From positions 124,001 through 188,000 of the forward strand of contig WPDH01000076.1 of the NCBI GenBank assembly GCA_019137255.1: a stretch of 64,000 bases of DNA, read 5' to 3'. The position numbers were made by a program, and so were the translations under genes. The notes below the pieces were generated by a model. The model saw nothing but the letters and a program-made list of their open reading frames with translations. It did no database searches and was not told the origin of the DNA. This document shows, one piece after another, positions 10,568-22,122 of the stretch. This stretch comes from Corinectria fuckeliana. Taxonomy: Eukaryota > Ascomycota > Sordariomycetes > Hypocreales > Nectriaceae. How positions within the stretch are numbered: the first letter of the stretch is position 1; the number at the start of each line of letters is the position of its first letter.

Positions 10568-13500
10568 CTACGTTAGGGATGCATTGGGTACGGCGTCGAA
10601 GCATTTTGGTAGAGGGATTGTACTACGGCTATACCTGTATAACTAGAGCCGGCTGGTTGCCTTGTTTGACGACAATGTCTTATGATGGAGGCTGCCATAC
10701 ATTTACACACAACATACATAAATCAACAAATCAACAAATCAAGCAAAGATACAGAAACCAAAGGGGTTACGTTTTCCGGGGTCATTTAAACTCGACTGAG
10801 TGATCTGGGGAAGATGCAAGCCTGATGAAAGGCTAATGGAGAAAACGCCGAGTCCTGTCAAGACCTAGTGGACTGACATTAAACTTGGCTCGCTTAGCTG
10901 GACCTGAGGGGTTTTCCAGAGGTCTGGGAACATCTCTGCATCGATGGGTCCCATAACTTCATTGCGGAGGATCGTCGAAGCTGGAAGTAAAGGGACTTGA
11001 CGCTGGAAACATGGGGTGGAAAAATCCGGAGGTCGGGTTGCCCGAAGAGGCAAGCCGAGCTCCGAGGGTGTGATTGAGGGTTTACCTTTGGTGGAGAACG
11101 AGCGGCGCGGATCATCGGATGTAAGTCGAGAGGCGCGGCAAGGGTTCGGGAGGTTTGTTTCCGACACCCCTTCTCGTTAAGCTGACCTGTTTGGGATGGT
11201 AAGAGTCGCGGGGAAGCATGGAGCCATCTGCAAGGCAAAGCAAGGCATTCAGTGCTCCCCGCTTCATGTAGTGATGTTACACCCCTGTTGGTCGTACAGG
11301 TTTCGGCAAGGTGCTTTGTGCAGCTGGGCACGCTTCAGCATCGCTACATCCGGTGGTTAGGCTGGAGAAGAGGCGGGTTTGCTGTTGCCTAGAAAGACCG
11401 GGGCTGGTGCCATGGACATGGTTAGTTCGGTCGCGTCCTGTTGTCCCGATGCCCTGATAACTAACAGGTAAATACATAGACATATTGTGTTGCGTTCAAG
11501 TCGGCGAAATGCGGTGTAATAATCCGCCAAGATTCCAAGTACACTCCGAGACTTATGGAACGCACCTCAAGAGAGCGAAGACGCCAGTGAAGACCCGGAA
11601 TACTTGGCATAAGATCTAGACTTTGATCTAGATGAGAAATTGCTCATTGATGAGCCTGTGGATACTGACAATGACAACGATCTACTTTGTTGATAAATCT
11701 GCATCTGCAGATGAATGCTGAGAACAGCCCAAAATACTACGATTTCCAACTGACAAAAGCGCTGAGCAATGGATTGAGCCGGGCTAAATATCTGCCAAAC
11801 ACAAGTCCCGAGTACCTTGGAATCATGTTATCCCGCGTGGTTTGCTGTGCAATTGCTGGTTTCATCCGGACGCAAGCCGAAGGGTTTCCGAACCCACCCC
11901 CGCGCCGGCGACACGGCACTTGCACACGGCGGCCGCAAGCTAAACAGCGGCTTTAGCGCTTGTCACACGTGCATTGGTACTGGGACAGGTACCTATTGTT
12001 TTGGTGCAGAGTTGCTTGTCTCATCCAAAGCGGGAATGCCGAAGGGAATCCTGGCTGGGCAAGTCTAGGCGCTTAGACTGTCTTTCAGCATCAATATGGA
12101 AGCCCACTTCTGAATGCAGGCAGCGAAGTCGAAGCTGCTTCGGCAACTCAACTTGAACTGGCTTAGCTGACCCGAAGCAGATTTCCAATCGGGCCGCTCA
12201 AACTTCTAGTGACGTCAGGAATTCATGTGCTCCATGGCACTAATAAAGCTTTGCGACGGTCTATTCGTGCTATGTAATTAATTAACAAGGAAATGGGTCC
12301 CGACCGTCGCGGCTTATATCCGCGGCGGGACGTCGAAGACGGTGAAGACCATTCTCCGTCGCCAAACGCTCCATTGTAATTCGTCTGATCACGTCCATTG
12401 CTGCAGGACGCTTGGTGGATCAAGAGCCCACTCTTGGGGGTTTGTTCTTAGCAAGGAAACCCCCGAGCCGCCAGGGAGTAATTAAAGTAAGCTACCTCCC
12501 AGCCTCCGTCCGAGACGGGGCTCTTTGGGACTAAAACTGACGGGGGCAAGAAAAAAGACGCACGCTCTCTAGAAACGGCTCGGGAACGGACGTGGCGTCA
12601 TTGTGCAGCAGAGTGGAGGTGGCCATGAATCGATGGGCCGTGGCTTACCGTCCGCAAAGCGACGATACCGTCACTTTGGGGCTCTTTGCGGCCGTACAGT
12701 ATGGACGACGACGGAAGGCTACAATCACATCAAGCCAATGATTAGTTCTAGGGCCCGATCCCCGGGGTGTGGCGGAAGCCTGATAGAAGGGGCCAGGCAG
12801 GAACCGCTGTCCACCAACGTGGTTCTGGAAAAGGCAGAGATTGAACCCATTTCTTGCAGACGCAGACACGCCTTATTTTATTAGATCCTCAACAAGGAGC
12901 TAGGTGCCAGTTGCAGAGCCTCATCCAACTTCACCGAGAAACACAAGCTCTTGTCAGGCTTGTCCTTGCTTGGGTCAACAGGATCATCATTGATCTAACG
13001 TCGTCAGCCCAAGGCCGGCGCGTCCGCTTGGGATTTCCTCTCTCGTCCAACAACGTTTTCGTCCTTTTGGCGTGCCTCGGCACTCGTTTGAAACGGGCTA
13101 ATGGGCCAAGAACCTCTACTTGTGCAATGGCTTGAGCGGTCTCGGGGCTCTTGTGAATGCCAAGAGGATGGATACGTTGCATGGGTGCCAAGACGCTGGA
13201 GTTGCTGCCCCAGATGATCAAGGCCTCGTCGAAAGAAGAAAGACGGGTGGCGTCGCTACGGGTTCAACGCCTTACGCCCCTCCATGACGTCGTACTTCCC
13301 CACGATCAGTCCGATCCCTATTCCGCCTGAATCGCCTTGGGCCAACTGCGGCAGTGCGCGGGCGTGCGTGTAGCGAACATGGGGTATACATAGGTTCTTG
13401 GCTTACACCCACTCATCAGTTGCACCGCTAATGGGAGTACATATGCTGGATTTTCTAGAAGCCCGATCTTTGTACATGCATGTCTTGCGGTATGTATACC

Positions 13501-13866
13501 ACTGGCCCAGCTGTGTCCCAGGTTCAGCTGTCAAATGAGACGCCCGAGTCAAGGATGTGGATGATGTGAGAGAGACCGTGGGCGTAGCGTTCGGCTTGGC
13601 CTGCCCTGCAACGACTCTTCCCCTCGCATGCAACTCAGAGACATTATTATGTACTGGCCTTTATTTATAAGGCCTTGGCCCCCCCCTTTCCCGACGATCC
13701 ATCTTCATCTACGTCCCCAGCTTTGTTCCGTGACTCTGTATCCTTTTGGCCCCAGGTGTTTGAGCTGCACAGGTCTCACTTATTCATCCATCGCTGGGCA
13801 AGTAGTGAAAAAGGACGGCACAAACACGCACAAGACGTTGCAATAAGCTCGTCGTCATCTTCCATC
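10568..13866. other. 3.3-kb gene-poor interval
   Basis: No gene can be supported. The interval holds 3' and 5' flanks of rif1 and the transporter, a short (CAAAT)n-like run near 10722-10745, and a possible coding relic at about 11537-11690 (acidic, broken by in-frame stops). A TATA box lies near 13664-13670. All other reading frames are short and look random. Confidence 0.45.
13656..13674 (+). promoter_or_regulatory. TATA box inside GGCCTT/AAGGCC inverted repeat, transporter promoter
   Basis: A TTTATAA core at 13664-13670 sits between GGCCTT (13656-13661) and AAGGCC (13669-13674). It lies about 200 bp before the transporter ATG at 13867, a usual distance in ascomycetes. Call rests on motif and position. 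Confidence 0.5.
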
Positions 13867-15792
13867 ATGGGGAAGCAATATCTTGGCATGAGGGGAAAGT
13901 CCCTGAACTGGGCCATCAGCGCCGTCGCCGGCTGCGATTTTCTACTCTTCGGTTACGGCAAGTTACCTCTTGCACCTACATACCTGCGATTGGAACGAAT
14001 TATCTTAGATTCGACCAAGCTCGAAGATCGAATCGATACTAACACACTATTTCTATACAGATCAAGGCGTTATGGGCGGTATCTTGACCATGCCCGTCTT
14101 CCTAGCTCAGTTCCCCGACATCAACGATCAGGAAACAGGCATCAGCGCTGCATTGAAGTCCACCCGCTCCACCAACCAAGGCATTGCGGTCGCTTCGTAC
14201 AACTTGGGGTGTTTTCTGGGCGCGATAGCGAGCATCTTCATTTCCAATCCTCTGGGTCGCAGAAAAATGATCTTCCTCGGCACGGCCATCATGGTCGTCG
14301 GCGCCGCCCTCCAGGCCTCGGCCTTCTCTCTGGAACACTTCATCATCGGGCGCATCATCACCGGGCTCGGAAACGGCTTCAACACATCTACGGTGCCCAT
14401 GTGGCAGTCCGAGACGTGCTCTGCGCACAAGCGCGGTAAGCTTGTCATGGTCGAGGGAGCCCTCATAACGGGAGGCATCACGCTGTCGTATTTCCTGGAT
14501 TTCGGTCTCGCCTTCGCGCCCGGCTCCGTTGCGTGGCGGTTTCCCATTGCTGTGCAGCTGCTGTTTTGCATCTTCATATTGACCTTTGTGCTGAGCCTGT
14601 CCGAGTCTCCTCGGTGGCTCATCCTCAAGGGCCGCGAGGAGGAGGCCCGCGAGGTCATTGCTGCCATTGCCGACCTAGAACTGAACGACAAGTACGTCGA
14701 AAACGAGTTTAGGTCTATCAAGGAGACGACGATCGAGATGAGCAAGGGCACGTTCTCCGACCTGTTCAAGCGCAACAAGAACCGCAACCTGCACCGCACC
14801 CTCATCGCAGTCTTGGTACAATGCCTCCAACAGGTTTCCGGAATTAACCTAATCACCTACTACGCCGCTAAGATCTACGGCGACCTCGGCATGTCTGCCA
14901 ACCTGGCGCGGCTGCTGGCCGCGCTGAACGGGTTAGAATACTTCCTTGCGTCCTGGCCAGCCGTCTACTTGATAGAGCGCGTGGGTAGACGCCCTTTGAT
15001 GCTTTTCGGTGCCGTTGGTCAGGCTATTACCATGGCCATTCTAGCTGGTGTTGGCTCGCAAGAAGACAATAAAGGTTGCCAGATTGCCGGCATCGTCTTC
15101 CTCTTCGTCTTCAACACCTTCTTCGCAGTCGGTTGGCTAGGCATGACCTGGCTGTATCCTGCCGAAATCACTCCTCTCAGCATAAGGGCTCCTGCCAACG
15201 CAGCCAGCACCGCAAGCAATTGGGTCTTTAACTTTATGGTAAGTGTTTGATGGGAGTCCTACGATCTATAATGTGCAATACGGCATACCAAAGTGCACTT
15301 GGGGCTTGTGGTGTTGCGGTGTTGCGGTGCCACCAAACCAAATCCGTAACTAACCGCGTCGGCTTAGGTTGTCATGATCACTCCCGTCTCTTTCACCAAC
15401 ATCGGATACCAGACTTACATCATCTTCGCCGTAATTAACGCATGGATGGTTCCCCTCGTTTATTACCTGTTCCCCGAGACAGCGGGACGTTCGCTCGAGT
15501 CAGGCCCTCCGCACACACAATTAGACGAATCAAAACTAACGAGACCCTTAGGGAAATGGATACCATCTTCCAGAAGGTGTCTGGGTGGAGGGCTGCGTTC
15601 AATATAGTCAAGCAGGCCGAGATCGAGCCGCGCCGCTACGGCAAGAATGGCGAGCTTCTCATTGCCATCGACGAAGTCGACGAGAAGGCCAGAGTAGAGC
15701 ACCGCAACGACCCGTCAAGCAGTGACAGCGTAGCCAACCCAGCCCTGTTCACGTCCACGGATGAAGAGAACCAGCGCCGCGATAAGCAGTAA
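13867..15792 (+). CDS. MFS sugar transporter (sugar porter family)
   Basis: Four exons: 13867-13957, 14061-15238, 15368-15498 and 15552-15792, giving 546 residues. Intron 1 uses a GC donor (GCAAGT): only this junction gives the family motif FGYDQGVMGG. Intron 3 joins to give the sugar porter signature GRSLEEMD after PETA. Other landmarks are GRRKMIFLG in loop 2-3, ESPRWL after helix 6, QQVSGINLITYYA in helix 7, ERVGRRPL in loop 8-9 and PAEITPLSIRA near helix 10. Twelve membrane segments are expected, placing it in the plasma membrane as a proton symporter or facilitator of a hexose, pentose or related sugar. The substrate cannot be read from sequence. The gene stands alone between two gene-poor stretches. 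Confidence 0.9.
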
Positions 15793-16021
15793 CCGAAGGC
15801 AGGTCCCTGTTCGGCCGCAGACGACTTGTCTAGATACACGCAAGATATTCTACGACTGATCATCTAGACGAGGTCGGTTCTGGGGGTGCTATGGGGAGCT
15901 AAAGAGAAGGAGAACAAGAAGTAGAAGATACCACATTTTAGCTCTGCGTAGAGGGGCAAGAGCTGGTGTTTCTATAAGCCTAGAAGAACATAGCATGGCA
16001 TATATATCTCTTCAACTAGAC

Positions 16022-16145
16022 GAGTCGTGCTCTTCAGGCTGTAAGCCCACTCTTCTCTGATATGACTTTCATTTATAATGGTTATAACGCCTAATGTCAT
16101 AGTATTATACTTCCCTAATGCCCTGATGCCCTAACGCTCTAGCGC
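16022..16145 (+). repeat. Degenerate dispersed repeat, copy A (possible LTR remnant)
   Basis: The reverse complement of about 47968-48092 resembles this stretch. Shared blocks in order are an AGTCRTGCTYTTC motif, CTGTAAGCCCA, TTCYTCT and CCTAATGCCCTGA. In the opposite orientation the element begins with repeated GGGCATTAGG blocks. Flanking DNA is very AT-rich, as in decayed fungal retroelements. Element type is inference; the shared blocks are seen directly. Confidence 0.45.
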
Positions 16146-17752
16146 TTTTGAGTACCTTAATATTATAATACTATAATACTTTAATAACTAAACGATAAGT
16201 ATTCTACCTTTATATCAATAGCAAGACTATAGCCAAGAAGAGAGGGTGAAAAAAAAAGAATAAAAGTCAATATAGACACATTATATACAGCCGGGATAAC
16301 ATGACTCGACCATATACCACCCATTACTGAGGAAGATAACTAGACTATGTGAAACACCCAATCCTACCCAGGAGTCTAGACATTGCTGCCATTGCTGGTT
16401 TTCCTACGCTCAGCACGCAATATTCCAAGGCCACCACCTCATACCAACCTCTCAAGGTATTCTGAGATGCTCAACTCGGGTGTTTAAGAAACAAGATACA
16501 GCGATTACTATTCATTTATGGCGTCATTATTCCCTATAGTCAACCCTGGCTTGGGTGTTCCTCGTCAATCATTGTGCAGCGTTTCACTTTATCTAGTAAA
16601 CGGTGTTCGCATCCGACACATTAGACTAGACGGGGCTACAGCGGAGGGTATCATGTATAGTTATGCATGAGATCAAGGCAATGGTCATCCCATGGGTATT
16701 TCTTAAGTTAGTTCACAAGTCCATTACTTTTCCCCTCCTACGTTAATGAACTTTGTGATCGTACGTCTTCGTATGTGTCCGTATAGCGCACACGTAACTG
16801 ACGGCTCGTGCCGAATAGATGGTACAAGAAAGAGAGTATAAAGCTAGAAGGGACGATTCGAACAGAACAGAGTGAATGGCTTGCGCCAAACAAAAGTGAT
16901 GGCTCACGCTAACAAGAGCATCTACCATGCGCTTCCACCTCGGACTTGGACTTGGCCATCTTCACTTGACGCCCGTTCAATTGCCACTCGAGGAAAGGGT
17001 CGTAATCGCCCCAGCCTGCGCCTGCCACTGGTGGACGAGCGAGCTTTGGCATGTGGCCGCGTGAAGTTGCCGAGGAGAGATGGTTGCCTGACTCGGCGGG
17101 AGGGATGGAATTGGGAGAGTGGGAGAGAAGAGTTCGCGCCCCAGGGTCATCACTGAGTAGTTGACCAGGTTTCCAGTCTGGGCCATCAGTTGCCTTTGTC
17201 CGTTGGCCTGTCTGCCTGAACCCACTCCTTCTAGTCGTCGGCTTCGTACTCGGCCGTTCCAGGTCGGTTCTTTTGACTTCAACGTCCTCGCCTTGACTTT
17301 CGCAGCGTAACTGACGACCTCAGCCGTATAAGCACCTTGTAAGGCCGGGCTTGGAATCGTCCTTATACTTGTTTACAGTCGGCGCGAGCCGTCTGCTCTG
17401 GTGTGGACACGACGCAAGCCTTCTGCCATCTTCCTGTATGTTTTACCTGGGCTCCTGCCGTGTTGGCCATCATTTCCCATTTCGAGACGCTGAACATCAA
17501 TGACATAGCCGAGGACATATATGTACTGTACAGCCCGAGCGGATGTGCTGCGAAGCCCGAATAGAACGACTCTTTTTTCATGGTGGTGCTGTTAATGTAT
17601 CACAAAAGAGAATCTGAGACGTGTTTCAGTTGCAGTTTCTCCGCTTCAAGAGGCAGTTCCGACGGGTGTCTAGCCCGAAGAAGCCCACTCTGGAGTCTCC
17701 CGGCAGGCTGGCGCAAGTCAATTATTGGGTGGAAGTGTAGCATATGCGTGCT

Positions 17753-17784
17753 GTATGTATCGGTAACAGTATGTATCGGTAACA
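17753..17784. repeat. Perfect 16-bp tandem duplication
   Basis: GTATGTATCGGTAACA occurs twice without a break at 17753-17768 and 17769-17784. It lies in non-coding DNA about 570 bp upstream of the epimerase gene. Confidence 0.9.
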
Positions 17785-18015
17785 GGTGGCTCAGAGAAGG
17801 GCCCGGCCGATGATCCTCCTCCGGGGGCTTACGCCCGGACGGTCCTTGGCGCGTTACCCCGCTAATTCTCAGGGATTCTCACCACCTCACTTACTAGTAG
17901 TAGGCAGCTTCACACTAGAGACGATCAAACCGGACCATAGTTTAGGCAGCACATTTCGGTGGCCATTTACGGACATGAAACCTCCTTCCAGCCTTTTATT
18001 CTCTACAGGTGCAGG

Positions 18016-18062
18016 TTCTCGCAGCACCCGATTCTCGCAGCACCCGATTCTCGCAGCACCCA
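18016..18062. repeat. 16-bp repeat, nearly three copies
   Basis: TTCTCGCAGCACCCGA is present at 18016-18031 and 18032-18047, with a third copy matching over the first 14 bases from 18048. It sits in the promoter or 5' UTR of the epimerase gene, about 290 bp before the ATG. Confidence 0.9.
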
Positions 18063-18354
18063 CGTTGCTTGAGCCTCAAACCAGACCCCACCATCCGAGC
18101 TCCTTCCAAGCCGTTGCAGCTACCTCGCACTTACTGCTACTCCTTCCCCACCCCCACTTCGTCACCTTTGTCCAGCTCCCAAGCTCTCACTTCTCTTCCT
18201 CTCTCCGATAATAACCCGCCATCTCTCCCGTCCCTCATTCTCTCTCTCTACACCTCCTGCTGTTCTCGCCCTTTTCGTCCTCCTACACCACATCACCCCG
18301 CCTCACACTCCACACACACACAGACTCCCCGTCAACTAGCAAACACCCGCCACC

Positions 18355-19427
18355 ATGGTTGACCGACCCAACAAGCCCTCCGCTCTGGCCTCCACCCCCG
18401 CCGCCCCTCCACAGCCCACCATCGACATCACCCACGACCACTCCCGCGTCTCGGCCGCGCTTCCTACCGGCGAGAGCGTCGAGGTCCTTCTGCATGGCGC
18501 CAATGTCCTCAGCTGGAAGGATGCCGCCGGCCAGGAGAAGCTCTGGCTGAGCGAGACGGCTGCCCTCGACGGCTCTGCGCCCGTTCGCGGCGGTATCCCC
18601 ATTGTCTTCCCCGTATGCGCGCCCTGTCTCCGGCCTTCGTCCCAATGCCTGCTAAACTCTCCATCTAGGTCTTCGGTACCGCTCCCGACCACGAAGCTAC
18701 CGCAAAGCTCCCCCAGCACGGCTTCGCCCGCAACTCGCGCTGGGAGTTCCTCGGCCGCTCCACCAGTGAGGGTTCCTCCTCCAGCGTCAAGCTCGACTTT
18801 GGCCTGTCGTCGGAGAGTCTCACCGAGGAGACCAAGGCCTTGTGGCCTTACAAGTTCAACCTCATCTACAGCGTCTCTCTCAACACCGATTCCCTCAACA
18901 CTACTGTCGTCGTCACAAATGATGGCGATGTTCCCTTTGACTTCCAGACGCTGCTACACACCTACCTGAAGATCAATGTATGTCAAGATATTCTCTCATC
19001 AGTGTAAATATACTGTTTTGAAGCCAAATACTGACTCGGTAACCAATAGGACATCTCCTCAGTCGACGTCTCCGGCCTCGAGGACTCCGAGTACATTGAC
19101 AAGCTCGCCAACCTAGCAACCGTGAAGCAATCCAGCGCCGTTGCCTTTTCCGGTGAGACCGACCGCATTTATACCCCCGCCAAGGGCCCTAGACACCCTG
19201 TAGTAGTCTCCGATGCTGGCAAGCCCCTCTTCCGTGTTGTCCGCGACAATCTCGACCAGGTCGTTGTCTGGAACCCCTGGGTTGAAAAGGCCGCGGCCAT
19301 CAAGGACTTCGCCCCCAAGGATGGCTGGAAGAACATGCTTTGTGTCGAGCCCGGCAGTGTCAAAGGCTGGCAGAAGCTAGAGGCCGGCGATGCGTTTGAG
19401 GCCGCGCAGACCATTTCGCTGGCCTGA
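18355..19427 (+). CDS. Glucose-6-phosphate 1-epimerase (aldose 1-epimerase fold)
   Basis: Exons 18355-18612, 18669-18977 and 19050-19427 give 314 residues; all three junctions are in phase 0. The protein has the beta-sandwich mutarotase pattern. VLLHGANVLSWK and the RGGIPIVFPVFG block line the sugar site, QHGFARNSRWEF carries the catalytic histidine, and LCVEPGSV carries the catalytic glutamate. It resembles yeast YMR099C, which interconverts alpha and beta forms of hexose 6-phosphates in the cytosol. The Ala/Pro-rich first 25 residues are not conserved in the fold. It is convergent with the DAHP synthase gene, with 414 bp between stops. Family call strong; exact sugar specificity by homology. 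Confidence 0.9.
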
Positions 19428-19841
19428 GGATGTGGTTCCCGGAGAACATGGAGTCGTATGTGATGCTTTTCCGGACGTGACAGGTCACAAACACAGCACA
19501 GAACGCAGAACGAACAGGACAAGACAGAGTTGGAGTAACGAATGGACCTTGTGGTGGAGATTTGCCGAGGATTTGGCACAAGCTGCTCCGACGAGCATGA
19601 TCAAAACCAACGGCGTAGAGAAGGAAGAAGCTGACGATTCAACGACGAATGTGGTATACATTTTCTTTGCTCGCAAGACACTCCTTGATGTGATTCCCAA
19701 TATCATTAACATTTTCATGTGCACAATTCTGCACCGTTATCCCTTCCTTTTTGTGCCGTTCCAAAGCACCTTTACAAAGCTCTGCAAACATCTTCCAGAC
19801 CTTGCTGAAACGCGACGGTCCTGTCAAAACACTCTCCACTC
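19428..19841. terminator. Convergent 3' regions of epimerase and DAHP synthase genes
   Basis: A 414-bp interval between two facing stop codons must hold both polyadenylation regions. No gene seen. Reading frames here lack family features and are taken as chance. Confidence 0.4.
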
Positions 19842-21257
19842 TCATACCGTCAATTTCTTCTGCTCCTGAGAGAAGTGGTCGGCGATCAGGAAGGCCAGCT
19901 CAAGAGCTTGCTTCTCATTGAGTCGCGGATCGCAGAAGCTAGTGTAGTTGGTCGATAAGTCGTCCTCGTCCAACCCCTCGCTACCCCCGAGACACTCCGT
20001 CACGGCGTCGCCCGTCAGCTCAAGGTGCACACCCCCCAGGTAGCTACCCTCATCCTTGTGGATCCGCAAAGTCTCCTGTAGCTCGCGGTAAATGTCGCCA
20101 AAGCGGCGCGTCTTGATACCCGTGGGCGTCGACAGCGTGTTGCCGTGCATGGGGTCGCACTGCCAGACGACGCACCGGCGGAACTCGGAGTCCTCGACGG
20201 CGCGGATGTGCTGCGGGAGCAGATCGCGCACCTTGGCCGCGCCGTAGCGGGTGATGAGCGTGATCTTGCCCGGCTCGCACGACGGGTTGAGCGTGCGCAG
20301 CAGAGCGAGCAGGTCAGACACGGGCGTCGTGGGGCCGACCTTGATGCCGATGGGGTTGGCGATGCCGCGGAAGAACTCGACATGCGCGTGGTCGATCTGC
20401 CGTGTGCGGTCGCCGATCCAGATGAAGTGCGCCGACGTGTCGTAGTACTCCTTGCCGTCGTCGCTGGCCGGCGCGGGGCTGTAGGACCGGCCGGCGGCGG
20501 GCTTCTCCAGCAGCCGGGTCAGGGCCTGTTCGTAGTCGAGGAGGAGGCCCTCGTGGCTGGTGAAGAGCTCGACCGACTCCAGCTCGCCGGGGCGGGCGTT
20601 GATGGTCTGCAGGAAGCGCAGCGTCTGCTGGATGCTCGAGGCGATGGTCGAGTACTTGGCCTTGAGCGCCGGGTCCCGCACGTGGCCGAGGCCCCAGTCG
20701 AGCGGCCGGTGCAGGTCGGCGATGCCGGAGGCGATGGCGGCGCGGATGTAGTTGAGCGTCGCGGCCGAGTAGTGGTAGGCCTTGACGAGGCGGTTCGGGT
20801 CGATCTCTCGGTCTTCGACGCGGTACCCGTTGAGGATGTCGCCCCGGAAGCTGGGGAGCTCCTTGCCGTCGACCATCTCGGTCGGGCTGGAGCGCGGCTT
20901 GGCATACTGGCCGGCCATGCGGCCGATGCGCACGACGCGCTTGTTCATGCCCCAGATGAGGACGACGCTCATCTGCAGGAGGAGCTTGAGCTTGGACTCG
21001 ATGGGGCCCTGCTGGCAATAGTCGAACAGCTCGGCGCAGTCGCCGCCCTGGAGGAGGAAGGCGTTGCCCTGGGCGACATCGCGGAGGTGCGCCTTGAGGG
21101 CGATGATCTCGTTGGGGTGGACGAGGGGCGGGAGGCGGGCGAGCTCGCCGACGGCCGTGGCGAGCTTGTCGGGCTCGGCGTAGGGGACCGACTGCTTGAT
21201 GGGCTTTGTGCGCCAGGAGGACGGGTCCCAGCTTTCGACGGATGAGGCGGAAGCCAT
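19842..21257 (-). CDS. 3-deoxy-7-phosphoheptulonate synthase, class II
   Basis: A single exon of 471 residues catalyses the first step of the shikimate pathway, condensing phosphoenolpyruvate with erythrose 4-phosphate. The class II (plant/microbial AroA-II) signature is complete: QGGDCAELF with the metal cysteine, GRMAGQYAKPRSSPTE, GLGHVRDPA, WIGDRTRQIDHAHVEFFRG, IGIKVGPTT, CDPMHGNT and GGVHLELTG with the metal-binding histidine and glutamate. SFCDPRLNEKQ lies near the C terminus. The frame is open upstream to 21326 only from a non-ATG codon, so the ATG at 21257 (MASASSVESW) is used. Strong third-position GC creates a long opposite-strand frame that is not a gene. A TGAGTCA site upstream suggests cross-pathway control. 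Confidence 0.95.
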   Translation of the reverse strand: MASASSVESWDPSSWRTKPIKQSVPYAEPDKLATAVGELARLPPLVHPNEIIALKAHLRDVAQGNAFLLQGGDCAELFDYCQQGPIESKLKLLLQMSVVLIWGMNKRVVRIGRMAGQYAKPRSSPTEMVDGKELPSFRGDILNGYRVEDREIDPNRLVKAYHYSAATLNYIRAAIASGIADLHRPLDWGLGHVRDPALKAKYSTIASSIQQTLRFLQTINARPGELESVELFTSHEGLLLDYEQALTRLLEKPAAGRSYSPAPASDDGKEYYDTSAHFIWIGDRTRQIDHAHVEFFRGIANPIGIKVGPTTPVSDLLALLRTLNPSCEPGKITLITRYGAAKVRDLLPQHIRAVEDSEFRRCVVWQCDPMHGNTLSTPTGIKTRRFGDIYRELQETLRIHKDEGSYLGGVHLELTGDAVTECLGGSEGLDEDDLSTNYTSFCDPRLNEKQALELAFLIADHFSQEQKKLTV

Positions 21258-21467
21258 GCTTGCGGTGGTACTGGTTGTTTGTGAAGGTGAGGGTGAAGGT
21301 GAGGTGATGTATGAGCAACGCTCCAACTAAGTGGCAGAACCAGCTGCAACAGAGTCGTATCTAGTAAGGGATCAAGAATCGCGCAGGCGAGGAGTATGAG
21401 ATGGGATGAGATGAATGAGAGATTTGTCTGCTTCCTTGTTGTCGATGGAGAGGAAACCGTTGGTGAG

Positions 21468-21474
21468 TGAGTCA
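21468..21474 (-). promoter_or_regulatory. TGAGTCA element upstream of DAHP synthase
   Basis: The 7-bp sequence TGAGTCA is the consensus bound by Gcn4/CPC1-type bZIP factors. It lies about 210 bp before the DAHP synthase ATG. Aromatic amino-acid genes are standard targets of cross-pathway control in ascomycetes, so site and gene fit together. Binding is inferred. Confidence 0.55.
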
Positions 21475-22087
21475 CGGCTAGAACAAAGAATTACACATTT
21501 ACCCTACCTTGCATAAAATTGAAACTCGGTTTAGAGTTGCGGTTCCGTATGGCATGGAGGGGGAGCTCAATTGGCGAATCAAGGCCGACGGGTATGCGGG
21601 GTGGTGGTCTGTTGCGAGTGTGGCTGGTGTTGGTCACTGTGGCGCCTTGCTTTTATGAACGACTTCACATGAAATATTATGAGAGATAGGATCGAGTATT
21701 GTCGGCAGGGAGAATTAAGAAGAAGGCCCGTACTTGAAGTGTAATTGTTTGGTAGAAACGCTTTGAAATTAAAGTGCTAGAGGAAAGTCTCAAATATGAT
21801 TAAAATACCAACAAACACTCCTCGACTATATAATAGACTAGAATAGCTAATAGCATCACAATAATCCCACAGTACAGTAATAAACTAAACACCACTTTCA
21901 ACACAAGGGCATCATCTACGCCTACTTACTGAGCAGACTAAACGTTGGCTAAGTCCAGTCAGAGAAGTATTTTGAACCGGCCTACCCTGTACTCCTCCAC
22001 CCCAGGCAAAACCCTTAAAACTGCCCCTCCACGAACAACCCCTCCACTGCCACCCACCCCACATCGCAAAAGCACCAGCCAGCCTCG

Positions 22088-22122
22088 ACCTTCAACCTTC
22101 AACTTCAACTTCAACTTCAACT
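22088..22122 (+). repeat. CTTCAA microsatellite in 5' leader
   Basis: Five to six tandem or near-tandem CTTCAA units lie about 45-80 bp before the HYPK-like ATG, probably within its 5' UTR. Confidence 0.7.

Larger units (their letters stand above)
15793..18354. other. 2.5-kb gene-poor interval with AT-rich scrap
   Basis: No gene is supported. It contains the transporter 3' flank, an AT-rich block at about 16060-16260 that includes a repeat scrap (16022-16145), a 16-bp perfect duplication (17753-17784) and a 16-bp triple repeat (18016-18062). The last 150 bp before 18355 are a pyrimidine-rich leader of the epimerase gene. Confidence 0.45.

Noticed and set aside
20145..21245. 366-codon open frame on the plus strand
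   Set aside because: It lies entirely opposite the DAHP synthase, has Val/Gly/Asp-rich wording typical of an antisense shadow in GC3-rich DNA, and shows no domain.
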